This document shows, in pieces, positions 50,815 through 60,798 of a stretch of DNA of 64,000 bases. The translations under genes and the position numbers were made by a program. The notes beneath the pieces were generated by a model. It saw nothing but the letters and a program-made list of their open reading frames with translations, did not search any database and was not told where the DNA came from. How positions within the stretch are numbered: position 1 is the first letter of the stretch; the number at the start of each line of letters is the position of its first letter. The DNA is from Lagopus muta (lineage: Eukaryota; Chordata; Aves; Galliformes; Phasianidae): the NCBI RefSeq assembly GCF_023343835.1, contig NC_064439.1:38014508-38078507 (forward strand), written 5' to 3'.

Positions 50815-51180
50815 AAATGGTTGCTATGGCACCAGGTTATCCATGGTGTGCCACTAGGTTCCATTCTAGGGCATCTGTTATTTATCAACTATCTGGAAAG
50901 AGTTTTACTGACATTCCAGAATTATTTAAGTTGATCAAGACCAGAGAAGCTGTGAAAAACTTTGGAGGCCTTAAGCAAGTTGAGTGAATAGAAAATATGA
51001 TGGCAGATGAAACCAGATGCTGGCAAATATCTTCAGCACACTTTAAAGGAAATCACTGGAACTGCTTGCTTTCCTGGGTTCTAAACTGACTCTATCTCAG
51101 AAAAAGATTCAACTGTGCACACATCAGAAAAGATCATCACTCATGAAGAAGTGGTGGTGGAAAAAGTAAACAGTTACTGG
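50815..51180 (+). mobile_element. Ancient CR1-like LINE relic (sense, low similarity)
   Basis: Blocks in the order of an old CR1 ORF2 survive. A 'gtgccactaggttccattct-agggcatctgttatttatc' region corresponds to the 'gtaccacagggttc...ctagggcc...ttatt' part around the reverse-transcriptase active-site region. It is followed by aatatgatggcagatgaaac (usual: aaatggcagatgaaattcaa) and by gggttctaaactg and tctcagaaaaagattc (usual: gggctctaaattag...ctcaggaaagagatc). Divergence and indels are heavy and no frame survives. The subfamily appears older than the other CR1 copies here. Assignment is by eye. Confidence 0.5.
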
Positions 51181-51192
51181 ACTACGCAAGAA

Positions 51193-51223
<31 letters not shown>

Positions 51224-51224
51224 T
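51193..51224. repeat. (ACAT)n microsatellite grading into (AT)n
   Basis: About six ACAT units are followed by an AT alternation. Likely length-variable between individuals. Confidence 0.95.
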
Positions 51225-51956
51225 GCTATAATTTAAAGGGTTCAAAAAAACTAGCTGAAATAAAAATTAGTAGAAACACACTGAAAGACTCTCCTGTGTT
51301 TGCTTATAAAGAAATGGGGACACAAGTAAAGAATCAAGATAATAAATTGTATGCTTTCAATTTGCTAACAATAAAGCATTCATTGAAACAGAAATTTAGT
51401 GGGACTTTCAAGTGGCAATAGGAAAATCTGCACACAAAGCAAAACTAGCTTACGGACTCCTTATAGTGGAATGTCATTACAGCAAGAAGTTCAGATAAAT
51501 TCAAAAAGGTCAGATACATATGTGGGAATGAGATTATAGAATTATATTGTTAAATATTAGGCATCACATAATAATTTCAGATACACATATCAACCAGCAG
51601 TTAGAGCTTTTGGAATCACTAATTTTTGCCAACAACTTGGGCCCTGCTTTAAATACCACTGCAAGCATTGAGACCTGTGAAAACGGGAAAGCAAAATTTT
51701 ACATACAGCAGTATGATAATTTTTATTTCCTGGGAACTAACATAAAGTTTGCCTAAAGGATCAAAACTAAAGTTAGACCTGATTTGGGCGTTCAGGATGC
51801 TCAGGGCTTTTGTCCAGTCATCTTCTGAATATATCAAAGGATTGAGATTCCATTTCTCCGAGCCGTTGTTCAAGTATTTGCCCACTCTCTCTGTAATCTT
51901 TTCTATGGCCTTCAACAACATGTGCTCCCCTAATCCTCTACTGAATTTGTTTCTGC

Positions 51957-52055
51957 ATCACAAAATCACAACATGGTTGTGGTTGGAAAGGATCACATGT
52001 AGTCACCTGGTCTAACTCTTCTGCAAAAGGATGGCCACCTACGGATTAGCCACTT
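51957..52055 (-). mobile_element. CR1 LINE, short 3' tail (antisense)
   Basis: The plus-strand order catcacaaaatcacaacatgg, ggttgtggttggaaaggatc, gtcacctggtctaactcttc, then aggatggccacctac matches about 100 bases of the antisense CR1 3' end ('cacagaatcac...ggttggaagggacc...gtcacctggtccaacc...agggccacct'). It is 5' truncated to a stub with no coding capacity. Confidence 0.65.
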
Positions 52056-52419
52056 TTCAGTACAGAGTGATGTTACATGTGCTTCCATGTAAAGTCCTAC
52101 CCCTTCAGATTGAGGGTAGTATTAGTCCTTGAATGACATGCAGGAATTTAGTGAAATATGTGCTTTGGTCCATAAAGAAGTAAGAAATCAGCTCAGCTGA
52201 CGATGCCTTTTAGGAAATCCTTAGAGGAAATCATCTGATGATAGGATGGAGGATCAGGCCTGCAAGTTTGCAAGTTAAAGGATATGTGTTCAAGTTGCAG
52301 AAGCAGAGAAACTGAAGCTAAATCTGCAAAAGACATAGATGGTTCCTGTGTGGTCATGCAGTGGAGGAATGAGACAAGACTTGTTTAGGCTACAGATGGA
52401 TAAGATGTAAACTGAGAAA

Positions 52420-52445
52420 TACTGGGGATATAATTATCCCCAGTA
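52420..52445. repeat. Perfect hairpin, 11-bp arms, 4-nt loop
   Basis: Arms tactggggata (52420-52430) and tatccccagta (52435-52445) are exact reverse complements around taat. The stem has balanced base composition and would be stable as RNA or cruciform. Confidence 0.88.
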
Positions 52446-52793
52446 CTGGGGTTCCAGAGCTGAGAACCCCAAAAATTGGATGTTTTTTTTTCTGTGATGT
52501 ATTTATTATTTGTCCTTATAGAAAAATCTCAAGACTCAACAGCAGGAAAGAACAAAGTGAAAGACGGAAATGGAGGCAGTCAAGATTCTGGTAAAAGGGA
52601 AGGGATAATGGTGTGACAGAAGAAGAAACCATTAAAACAAATATATACCACAGAAATATGTTGCATGATATGTGAAAAATTGTTTGTAAGTGCAAACATA
52701 AGCCCATACATGTATGCGAAGTATAGGACAGTTTGTCTTTCTTATATTTTACAACATAATTTCAATTAATAAGTATTAAGTCAACAGATACTA

Positions 52794-52795
<2 letters not shown>

Positions 52796-52825
<30 letters not shown>
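52796..52825. repeat. Poly(T) tract, 30 uninterrupted T
   Basis: The longest pure homopolymer in the window. No adjacent reverse-oriented retroposon body was recognised, so origin as a retroposon tail is not supported. Confidence 0.97.
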
Positions 52826-53107
52826 CAGTATGTGTTATAAATGCTATGGTTCCCGTTCATTTTGTTCTTACCAAGAAGCAGAAGTGCAAACTTCTTCCTA
52901 CCAGTGATTATATTAACCAGTGGGTGCCACTGTACACCATACAGAGGTATTGGAAACAGATAAAAAAGAACAGCAGAAAATTGAGCAATGTAGTCAAAAT
53001 TCTTATTCATATGTGTTAATACTCCTGTGAGAAATAAAACTTTTCCTGTAATTTATAGCAAACATAATGTCCAGCAAGATGAAATTCCTGATCTTTACTT
53101 GTGTCCT

Positions 53108-53130
53108 GATTCATTTCATTGAAATGAATC
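53108..53130. repeat. Perfect hairpin, 10-bp arms, 3-nt loop
   Basis: Arms gattcatttc (53108-53117) and gaaatgaatc (53121-53130) are exact reverse complements around att. Confidence 0.85.
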
Positions 53131-55080
53131 TCATTATAGCTATTTTCACTTCTATTTTATACATGTTTAATTGGATTTACAGAAAATAAAGATATAAGCA
53201 TTCAGGTAAAGACTTTTACTTCACAGATTTAATACAATCTCTGAGCAGATAACTTCAAAAATGGGAAAAATTTAAGGTGTCAAAAAATGTCACATTTAAT
53301 CATGACTGTCAAGATAGCAGTGGTGAGATACATTACTCCAAAGTTACTAAGACAAAATTATATGCATTTTCTATTACTTAGAAAAAGTTTTATTCTAAAT
53401 TGGTCTGGTATGAACCCAGAGCACTCTACTGGAGTTAGGTTGGTGTAAACCTGGAGAGATTGAAATCCAGATCTGTCCCAAAGCACGTCTTTCATGCTAT
53501 AATTATCTGAAGAGTAACTTCTGAAACAATATATACTGGAATAAAGAAGAAAATAACTCAGACATTATCAGTAGAGTTATTTATGATAGACAGATACAGG
53601 AATGAAACCAGAGTCCTGTCCTCAGAATTACAATTACTCCTGCTGAGTCTCTTTTCTTGGGATGAAAACAGATGGTTGATGCATCAAGGCCAGATTTTAA
53701 TCTCAGCTGCAATCATGTACGTCTGAAGCTGTTTTGCTGAAGTCTTTGCAGGGGCTTGCTTTCACAATAGAAAGTGGTCAGTGGCTTAAGGTATTCCCAA
53801 TACCCAGCTTGTTTTCATTGGCATGATGTCCCTTCAGGGATTTGGGTCAAAATAAAACAATTAATAAAACATGACTTTTTCAACTTGGAGTAATTCCCTG
53901 ATTTAAACCAAAAACTGACGCCCAACCACTTGCACCAGCACTACTTGGAGGGTGATGTCCCATGACAAACACCAGAGCAACTGGAATGGGAATACTATGT
54001 AGTCAACAAACATGAAACTGCAGCCTCAGGAGGTTACCAATGATCAGAGAACTAAAACAATGATGTAAAGCCAGCACTCTGGTCAGGAAATGGGGAGAAC
54101 AATTTGGCGTTTACTTGGATAAGTTAGAGGCTTTTAAACTGTGTACATGTGATGAAATTTGTTAAGGCCTAGAGCCTATGGAGAAGTGGATAAAATAATT
54201 TAAAGCTGTTAGCAACTATTATTGGCCTCGAGGATACAAGAGGCTCCAAAGAAGTGGAAATAGTTAACCAACATACACAGAGAAAGTGACCATTTTAACC
54301 CAGAATGTGTACATGCACTCAGTGGGCAGGACAGTCATACTTTGTTCCACATGTCTGGCTATCTCCCTAGTGTTTGCAATGGTATTTTTGCAGCTGTGTG
54401 GTAAGCCAGGTCTGAAAGGTCTTTGCATCTCCCTCTCTATCCCTCTCCTCCCAGCAGGGTTAGCTCTGTTGGATCAAATCCTTAATTTTACATGGTATGT
54501 AGCTGTGCAGACACCAAATGCCTTACAAGGAAAAAGAAGCAAGTAAACGAGGCATGAGGATTCCTCCTTGTGGCAGCCCTTACTAGGACAGCCCAGCCCA
54601 AACTTATTTTGGTATCATAATCAACACGATCAGACTCAGAAGCTGGTCACTGTAATTGAACTCAACAAATAATCATACAAGATAAGCCCAGGATACAATA
54701 GAGAGAAAAGCAATAGCCAGGTAACATTTGTTAGATTAAAACAGGTCAGGTCAACCTCATTTCTGACTATGACAAGTAACAGGACGTATATCAAGAAGAG
54801 AAGCATCACTCATGCTATAATTAACCTTCATTTTTGTCACTATTTTCTGTGATAATCTCATAAATCAGGCTGGGTATTGTGCCCTGGATAGCTACTTGCC
54901 AGATGAACATGCTTAGATGTTAGTTTTCAGTGTTCAAAGCTGGAACACAAAATGATGAATCCATATGTAAAATAGCAAAAAACAAACCATCAACATTGCA
55001 GAGATGTCTATTTCAACATTATCATATGGGAGAAATATTTCAGTCAAGTCAGGAGCTAGAAAAAACAGACTTTCTTTATA

Positions 55081-55245
55081 TTACTTCCATTTGTGACAGA
55101 TAGAATGACTAACAAACTGACAGCTACACTTCCTCTGTTTGTCCAACTGGCATTTCTTTTTTCCTGGCGTGTAACTCAGCTGCCTTAGAAGTGTGCCATT
55201 TCTGGCATTGCTTATCCGTTTTGTTGGGATGGCATCAATCACATC
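55081..55245 (-). CDS. Candidate 3'-terminal coding exon, cysteine-rich basic C-terminus, unidentified
   Basis: On the minus strand a long pyrimidine tract (tttttttgttctttccttct) leads to ccctcag immediately before 55245, a good splice acceptor. From there 54 codons stay open in phase 0 to a TAA at 55083-55081. The peptide is basic and ends in a symmetric C-x7-C-x-C-x7-C pattern (CQLDKQRKCSCQF followed by SHSICHKWK). It also has an NGT glycosylation sequon and a dibasic KR near its start. These are features of secreted-protein C-termini, but I do not recognise the family. No partner exon with a compatible donor was found in the 9 kb upstream on the minus strand. A pseudo-exon or chance open frame is quite possible. 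Confidence 0.27.
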   Translation of the reverse strand, partial: DVIDAIPTKRISNARNGTLLRQLSYTPGKKKCQLDKQRKCSCQFVSHSICHKWK

Positions 55246-55416
55246 CTGAGGGAATCCAGAAGGAAAGAACAAAAAAACCCATAACATAATAGTAGGACTT
55301 CTGCTCCTTCCGCAGTCAGTTAAAGTTCATGCTTTAAACAGTAATTGAACCGACATACTGCAGTGTATTTTTGTTAATAGCAGGAATATACTTGGTTATA
55401 TAGAAAAGTAGTTATA

Positions 55417-55957
55417 TGTAGGTCACTAGGAAAGTAATGACTCCTATTTATTTCCACAAAAACTACAACAGAAACAAAGAGCACAATAACACAACTTGAT
55501 AGAATAAATTATCAACTACTAAATAGTGCTCTTCGGCACAGTCACACCATTTTCTATGCCTTTTCACCAGTGATGAACAAGAGCCTGCATGCTGCATTCA
55601 CAAAGATCTGCACCAGTGGAGGTGACTCCCTGTCTCTGTCGGTACTGCTGAAATACATCACCCTCAATGTGCTCACATCCACTGTTTGGTCTCCATAAAT
55701 ATTCAGCAAGCATTGCTGAATGTCAATGGGTGCCATTTCTTCCACATGGAGGAATTCAATTCCACACCTTTGCTTCAGACACACTTCCATGTCAGACGCC
55801 ATTTTGTCATATGCCATTTTTCCAGGCGCCATTTTGTCAGACTACCCCTCTGCTGCCATCTGTAGCACAGCAACAAAATGTAATGAGATATTGGTAGCAT
55901 GGCAGTAGAGGTTGAACTTTCTTGCCAATACTTGCATTACTTTCAGAGCAACTCCCA
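55417..55957 (-). mobile_element. Internally deleted mariner element, Galluhop (Mariner1_GG) type
   Basis: This ~540-bp copy is bounded by degenerate terminal inverted repeats. The left end ends in ggaaagtaatgactcctatt and the right end reads gcattactttcagagcaact. Both share the aaagtaatg core, and a TA sits at 55415-55416 (degraded to tg at 55958-55959 on the right). On the minus strand, codons from 55790 encode the transposase N-terminus (MEVCLKQRCGIEFLHVEEMA, then PIDIQQCLLNIYGDQTVDVS), the helix-turn-helix region typical of mariner. The catalytic centre is deleted. Right after it come the last ~30 transposase codons (MQALVHHW visible), now in another frame. It cannot encode transposase, and any past mobility depended on a full-length relative. 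The family name is from memory of chicken sequences. Confidence 0.88.
55554..55832 (-). pseudogene. Mariner transposase remnant (N-terminus fused out of frame to C-terminus)
   Basis: A 92-codon open frame runs through the deletion derivative. Residues ~15-58 are the genuine transposase N-terminus (DNA-binding helix-turn-helix). After DVSTLR the sequence belongs to the extreme 3' end of the gene, but this frame reads it shifted (PPLVQIFVNAACRLLFITGE); the true C-terminal frame shows MQALVHHW followed by a stop. The DDD catalytic domain is missing. The first 14 residues come from a local triplication of a gccattttgtca-like unit (about 55798-55840), so the true ancestral start is probably the methionine at 55790. 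No function is expected. Confidence 0.82.
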
Positions 55958-58923
55958 TGTTTTATAATTTAAATAAGACTTTTTACTATTGTACCCTACA
56001 CATTTTCCTTTCAAATAGGAAAATTTTTCCTTACTTTAATTTAAAGGAGACATGATTGTTATATTTGTAAAGCTGGAGTCCTCTTCACATGGAGATCTAC
56101 TGCTTTCTATCATATTTATAAAATATCATAGGGAATTTTATAGAAATGATAAGAAATATCATCCACTTCAGCCTATAGTGAATCCAAGGTTTCTCTAATC
56201 ACTACATTAGAAACCTCTGCCTCTGGAAATGGAGATGATCTACTGGAGTTGGTAAGTATGTTCCAGATCTGTGGCATGAGTTTGATATTCACTGCCTTTT
56301 TACAATTAATGGATGAATACCTGCTCTTGTAGTACTGATTTTCTTTCTCTTACACAAAATTATTATACAAGATTTTGGTGAGGAAGACTTACCAAAGTCT
56401 TCCTGTATCAGCATAATTAAAGCTCAATTTATTTCTGTTTGTTTGCTTGTTATATCTTCACTTAAATTCCAGCTTCTGCAACATGGGAATGATCATTCAG
56501 TTGTTTTTGTTCCATATCTTCTGATCTATCTTGACTATTAGGCCGCACTGCTACTATGTCATATTTGACTTCATCTGTGTAGCTGTGTGGTGCGAATCAT
56601 TTATGAGTCAGCCTACATCTAAGCATTTTGTGCACTGAAAAAAACTATACTAAAGCTTTGTTCTAACTTAAATGTTCCCACAGTAACAGTTAAATATTCT
56701 AAACCCCACTGTACATTAAAAACAAGAGAAGATGATCTAAACCACCCCTAAACAACACACCTTGTTAAACTCATCAGAAATTCAGCACTCTAGCTACTTT
56801 CTCCCTTGATTCCTCTGACAAATGCAGTAATCCGCAAAGATGTCAACACGACAGAGAACAGTTAAGAGTCTATGTAGCTAAGAAAAAGATCTCACAAAGC
56901 TTCCACTAATGATGTAAGGACAAATAGATCTAACATAAACTTACATATTAACAGCTGAATACATGCATCTTCACATTGTTGTGTTGTGTCTGCGTTAATC
57001 TTTGAAGTGGAACAAGATACAACTTCACAAAGGTATCTTATCTGAAAAGATTTCCACCAGCTTTGTAAATGTGATGCTAAATATTTCCCAGATACATGAA
57101 ATATTTCCAAAATAACATGTTTTTATATTGTACACATGCTATATCCAGTGAAGACTGTGAGTGATGACATATCCCATTAGTCATACAAGATACATTCAAA
57201 CTATTTCCAGCTCATCGTCTACCAAGCAGCTTTCTCAAGGGGGTTGCCTTCTTAGAGTGGTTTGTTGTGGGTGAAGTTTTGCATACAAAAGTACCTCCTA
57301 GATCAGAAAAAATGCTTCTAGTATGAAACCCACAAATAAGTAATATGTAACTTGTCTTTCAAAATACACAGTACTTAATTTTTAACTGGTCTACACCAGT
57401 CTGTGTAATACAAACCAAACTGATATAAAGTCTTTTTAATTCCATAGCTATTTTATACTGTGAAATGATACTTACGCTTTATTTGCTAGATGAAAATAGC
57501 TTTCTTTACTAACTGATTTTGATGAGGAGTCAACTCTTTTCTGAATATCATTTCTTATCACCTTTTTCTACCCTACATTACTTAGGAACTGAAATCTAAA
57601 AAAGCTTTTGAGACTGGAGTAGTCTGAACCACAAAAAAAACAACCTCCATGTGTGTCAGTGTCAGCAGTGCACAGAGCCTGCAACTCCAACATCTCATTC
57701 CCATGGCTCAGTGGAAAGGTTGGTTTCCAAAGGCATTAAACCTGTATAGATCAGAATCCATAAAGAAAGCCTACAAGACAGCTGGCTAGAACAGGAAACA
57801 AACATGATCGTGACAAGGAGCAGACATAATATGCATGTTAATTCCACGTAAAAAAACGGTTTTATGTTGATTAAATTTCCTCAGCTGTAGCAACAACAAA
57901 GCATTACTCTCACTCTACATTTCCAAGTGCAAAAACCAAAGCAAAATCCAGCTCCTGTGGAAGTCAGCAGCAGCCTTGCCACTGACTTAGCAGAATCAGC
58001 ATTTCACTTTTGGATATCATCTTTGATACAAGTTATCAAGGGCTACTGGGAAGTTTAAGCCACAGTCATCTCTTCAGACTTCATTCAGCAAGAAGTTAGG
58101 CCCTGCCTGCTGAAGAGCTGCAGCTGCAACATGCAGCTGGCACTTGCACACTTCAGTTTCTCACTCTTTTCCGCTGATAAATTAAAGAAAACAACTAAGT
58201 AAAACTTTACTACAAATTACACAGGTTTCTAAATAATATATGTGGAAAGAGGGTGAATTACACCGTCACCCAGTCAAGCCACTGGCTCTCAAAGCTTTCC
58301 TTATCCTTTTACCTCATTGTTTTGGGTTAGTAATAGAAAAACAATCTCTAGAATATTGTTTTCTTGCCAAATTTCCTTAGAAATACCATGTTTTAGCAGA
58401 GCTGCATTTCAGTATGCTGAAGTTTCTCCCCAATATCGTTTTTTTTCCTGTTTACTGGCCAATACAACACAGTATTTTAAAAATCCTGTGATTTCTGGTG
58501 ACTCCCACAGCAGAAAAGTGTGAGCACATGGCTTTTTTTTAATGCTGTCTGAAGCCATATGTCAATAGCTAACAATTTTGTTGCATATAGCAATTATATG
58601 TACAATATACTTCTGAAGGGCTGCACAAGCATTGATTTAGGCTTAACAAAATCTCAGTTTTTACAACTTAAATGATGTCATGCCTGGTTAGTACCTTCCT
58701 GTCTCCCAAAATACCACAGATTCAGAAGGGAATTGCTTGAGAGACACAATGCCTCGGAAATGCTATTCGCAAAAAGGGGAAATAGATTCAGAATGCAAAA
58801 CTTCAGAACATTAAAAAGGCTCTCATCTGGGCTACACTGAGCCTGTTTTTGTCAATACTATTCTGAAGAACTTCTTCAAACAGTACACAAACCAGGTGGC
58901 TTATTGCATGTGAAGGACAAAAT
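55958..58923. other. Anonymous DNA, no gene recognised
   Basis: No exon or transposon was recognised. Open frames are at most 76 codons and lack motifs. If the candidate exon at 55081-55245 is real, this would be part of its upstream intron. Confidence 0.45.
58916..58923. repeat. Left target-site duplication of the hAT element
   Basis: gacaaaat directly precedes the CAG start of the element. It pairs with gacaaagt at 59796-59803 with one transition difference. Confidence 0.8.
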
Positions 58924-59795
58924 CAGTCACATCCAAACTCTGGCCTGCATGTCACATGCAGCCTGGCCCAGCCCGCTCTGCGGCTGCTCCCTATCCTGTG
59001 CCATCATGGTGTGGCTGTGCCCCACTGAGCAGCCCTGCCTGGCCCTAGGCACTCACCCATCACTCACAACAGCCACATATCAATGTGCAATCTGAACTGT
59101 CTGGTCTGAAACCAGGACACGAGCAGGGCAAAACGCGGTGCTAACTCAAGTGACGGCAAATAATTGTATGCATTTTGATACGCTGGCTAAACACAGTCCT
59201 GTGAACAGTGAGAAATACGCAGTCATGCTTTGCATTCTGGTAAAGGAATTTGAGAATAAATTTCAAGAATGCTGAAAAAATCATCGTTTTTGCACATTTG
59301 CAAATCCATTTTCAGTTGACATAAATAAATGACCACCAAGTTTTCAAATGAAATGTATAGAATTACTATCAGATATTCAACTCAAAGAAAAAGTTGACAT
59401 TGTTTCTCTATCAGACTTTTATAAGGCCTCTCTTATCAGAGAGAAACACCCCTCACTTCACAATCACACCTTCTTCATGTCATCACTTTTTGGCAGTACA
59501 TACATTTGTGAACAATTATTTTCAAGGATGAATCATGGGAAGAGTAAAATTTCACCAAAAATCTCTCACAAACATCTTGAGAGTTCACTGACAATTGCAA
59601 TCACTGCTATCATAGCAGACCATTGCATTGGTTTCACAAAACAAGGCCAAATATCCCACTAGTTTTATGGCTTTCTATTATATTAAAAATAATAATAATT
59701 GTATATATTAACTATATCATATGCTTTATACGTGGCTCAAGACAATTCCTCTTCACCCAGTGCAGCTTAGGTTGCCAGAAGGTTGGACACCCATG
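58924..59795 (+). mobile_element. Internally deleted hAT transposon, Charlie type, with target-site duplication
   Basis: The left terminus begins cagtcacatccaaactctgg, and the right terminus reads ggttggacacccatg, whose reverse complement catgggtgtccaacc aligns with the left end. Flanking 8-mers gacaaaat (58916-58923) and gacaaagt (59796-59803) match at 7 of 8 positions, as expected for the 8-bp hAT target duplication. The interior retains only the C-terminal part of a Charlie/GTF2IRD2-like transposase (about 59132-59662). A subterminal palindrome ctgcatgt-c-acatgcag lies at 58945-58961. The 872-bp length is far short of an autonomous hAT (usually 2.5-4 kb), so most of the transposase gene is deleted. 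It may correspond to Charlie12, the hAT family I recall from chicken. Confidence 0.86.
59132..59662 (+). pseudogene. hAT transposase C-terminal remnant (hATC dimerisation domain)
   Basis: One reading frame runs from about 59132 to a TAG at 59660-59662, broken only by TGA codons at 59273-59275 and 59330-59332. Before the first stop it reads MHFDTLAKHSPVNSEKYA and then KEFENKFQEC. After the second stop comes MKCIELLSDIQLKEK, then SLFGSTYICEQLFSRM (residues 46-61 from 59348) and HLESSL. The last block is the conserved hAT C-terminal dimerisation motif (S-x-F-G-S-T-Y-x-C-E-x-x-F-S). The order matches Charlie8/GTF2IRD2-like transposases. The BED zinc finger and the catalytic part are missing. No upstream start exists in frame, so it is a fossil and not a domesticated gene. 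Confidence 0.87.
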
Positions 59796-59803
59796 GACAA
59801 AGT
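59796..59803. repeat. Right target-site duplication of the hAT element
   Basis: gacaaagt directly follows the right terminus and matches the left 8-mer at seven of eight positions. Confidence 0.8.
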
Positions 59804-60401
59804 TCCCCTGCTGTTTTGGACAAGGATAATGATGGACATAATAATAATAGCAAGTTTTTTTGGCTGTTGCTTTTTTTTTTTTTCCACTTGAGTTTTTCTA
59901 CAGTTCAAAATGATGGAAACAAAAGAATGGAAAAAAATACAGTGCTGTTCATAAAAACCCACCCACCAAATTGCCCAAGTGTTTCAAACAAATGTATTTT
60001 TAAAATTTTCACAGGAATCTTCAGAAATTTTCTTAATTAGCAGTTTATATGGTAACTTATCTCTCCAGTTACTCATGTTTACTGCACAGGTCAACCTCTG
60101 CCAATCTCTAGGCATCTGAAGTCGAAGATTTGCTTGAAGATTGAATGGTTAAATTTACAGTTAAGCTACTGACATTAGATGTCCGTGCTGGTACTGCACA
60201 AAGATTAATGGGATAATTCTGACCTCTCAGAGATGCAATTGCAAACTTGTAGAAGAGCAAATAAGCTTCACTGCAACACCTGGGATTTGGTTTCTGGTTT
60301 TCCCTTCAGATGACTTGATACTATTCTAGAACTTCTCAGATTTTAAACTAATAAGGATCACATACAAAGTGGAAAAGGACAGAATGTCAGTTTTCCTTTA
60401 A
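59804..60401. other. Anonymous DNA, no gene recognised
   Basis: A T-rich run at 59870-59883 is the only simple feature. Frames here are short and without motifs. Confidence 0.5.
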
Positions 60402-60650
60402 AATCATATGATCATAGACTGATAGAATGGTTTGGGTTGGATCTTTAAGATCACCTTTTTCCACTCCCCCTGCTATAGGCAGGGACACTCCCTCTAGACA
60501 AGGCTGCTCAAAGCTCTGTCCAGTCTGGCATTGAGTGCCTCCATGGAGGGCAATCACAACCTCACTGGGCAACCTGTTCTAGTGTCTCACTACCCTCAAG
60601 GAAAAAAATTTCTTTCTAAATCATCTAAATCTTCCCTCTTCCAGTTTAAA
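60402..60650 (-). mobile_element. CR1 LINE, 3' fragment (antisense)
   Basis: Plus-strand order is aatcatatgatcatagactg, atagaatggtttgggttgg, gctataggcagggacactcc, aaggctgctcaaagctc, aacctgttctagtgtctcac, then ttctttctaaatcatctaaa and tcttccctcttccagtttaa. This is the antisense CR1 3' end, with two ATTCTATG-like units retained at 60402-60428. It is 5' truncated at about 250 bases. It resembles the copies at 32349-32635 and 36300-36545 but is more diverged. Confidence 0.9.
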
Positions 60651-60761
60651 TGATCAGGTTCTCATTTGTTACGAGGAGTTTTACTGTGAATGAATCCAAA
60701 ACCTTACAGGTGATTTTTGCTTTAATAAAAGCCTAAATTCTGGAGCACAGATGGTAGTTGG

Positions 60762-60798
60762 AAAAAAAAAAAAAAAAGAAAAAAAAAAGAAAAAGAAA
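60762..60798. repeat. A-rich low-complexity tract
   Basis: A runs of 16, 10 and 5 are separated by single G residues. It lies about 110 bases beyond the 5' side of the antisense CR1, so it is not that element's tail. Confidence 0.92.

Larger units (their letters stand above)
52056..55080. other. Anonymous DNA, no gene recognised
   Basis: No exon or transposon was recognised. It contains a perfect hairpin (52420-52445), a 30-base T run (52796-52825) and a second hairpin (53108-53130). If the candidate exon at 55081-55245 is real, its 3' untranslated region would extend into this stretch on the minus strand. No canonical minus-strand AATAAA was found in the first kilobases, only an aatata variant close to the stop. 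Confidence 0.45.

Noticed and set aside
52796..52825. Poly(T) run considered as a reversed retroposon poly(A) tail
   Set aside because: No SINE, LINE or processed-gene body and no flanking target duplication were seen. CR1 also does not use poly(A) tails.
54286..54546. 86-codon hydrophobic plus-strand frame suggestive of a membrane protein
   Set aside because: Hydrophobicity follows from T-rich sequence. There is no conserved motif or splice evidence.
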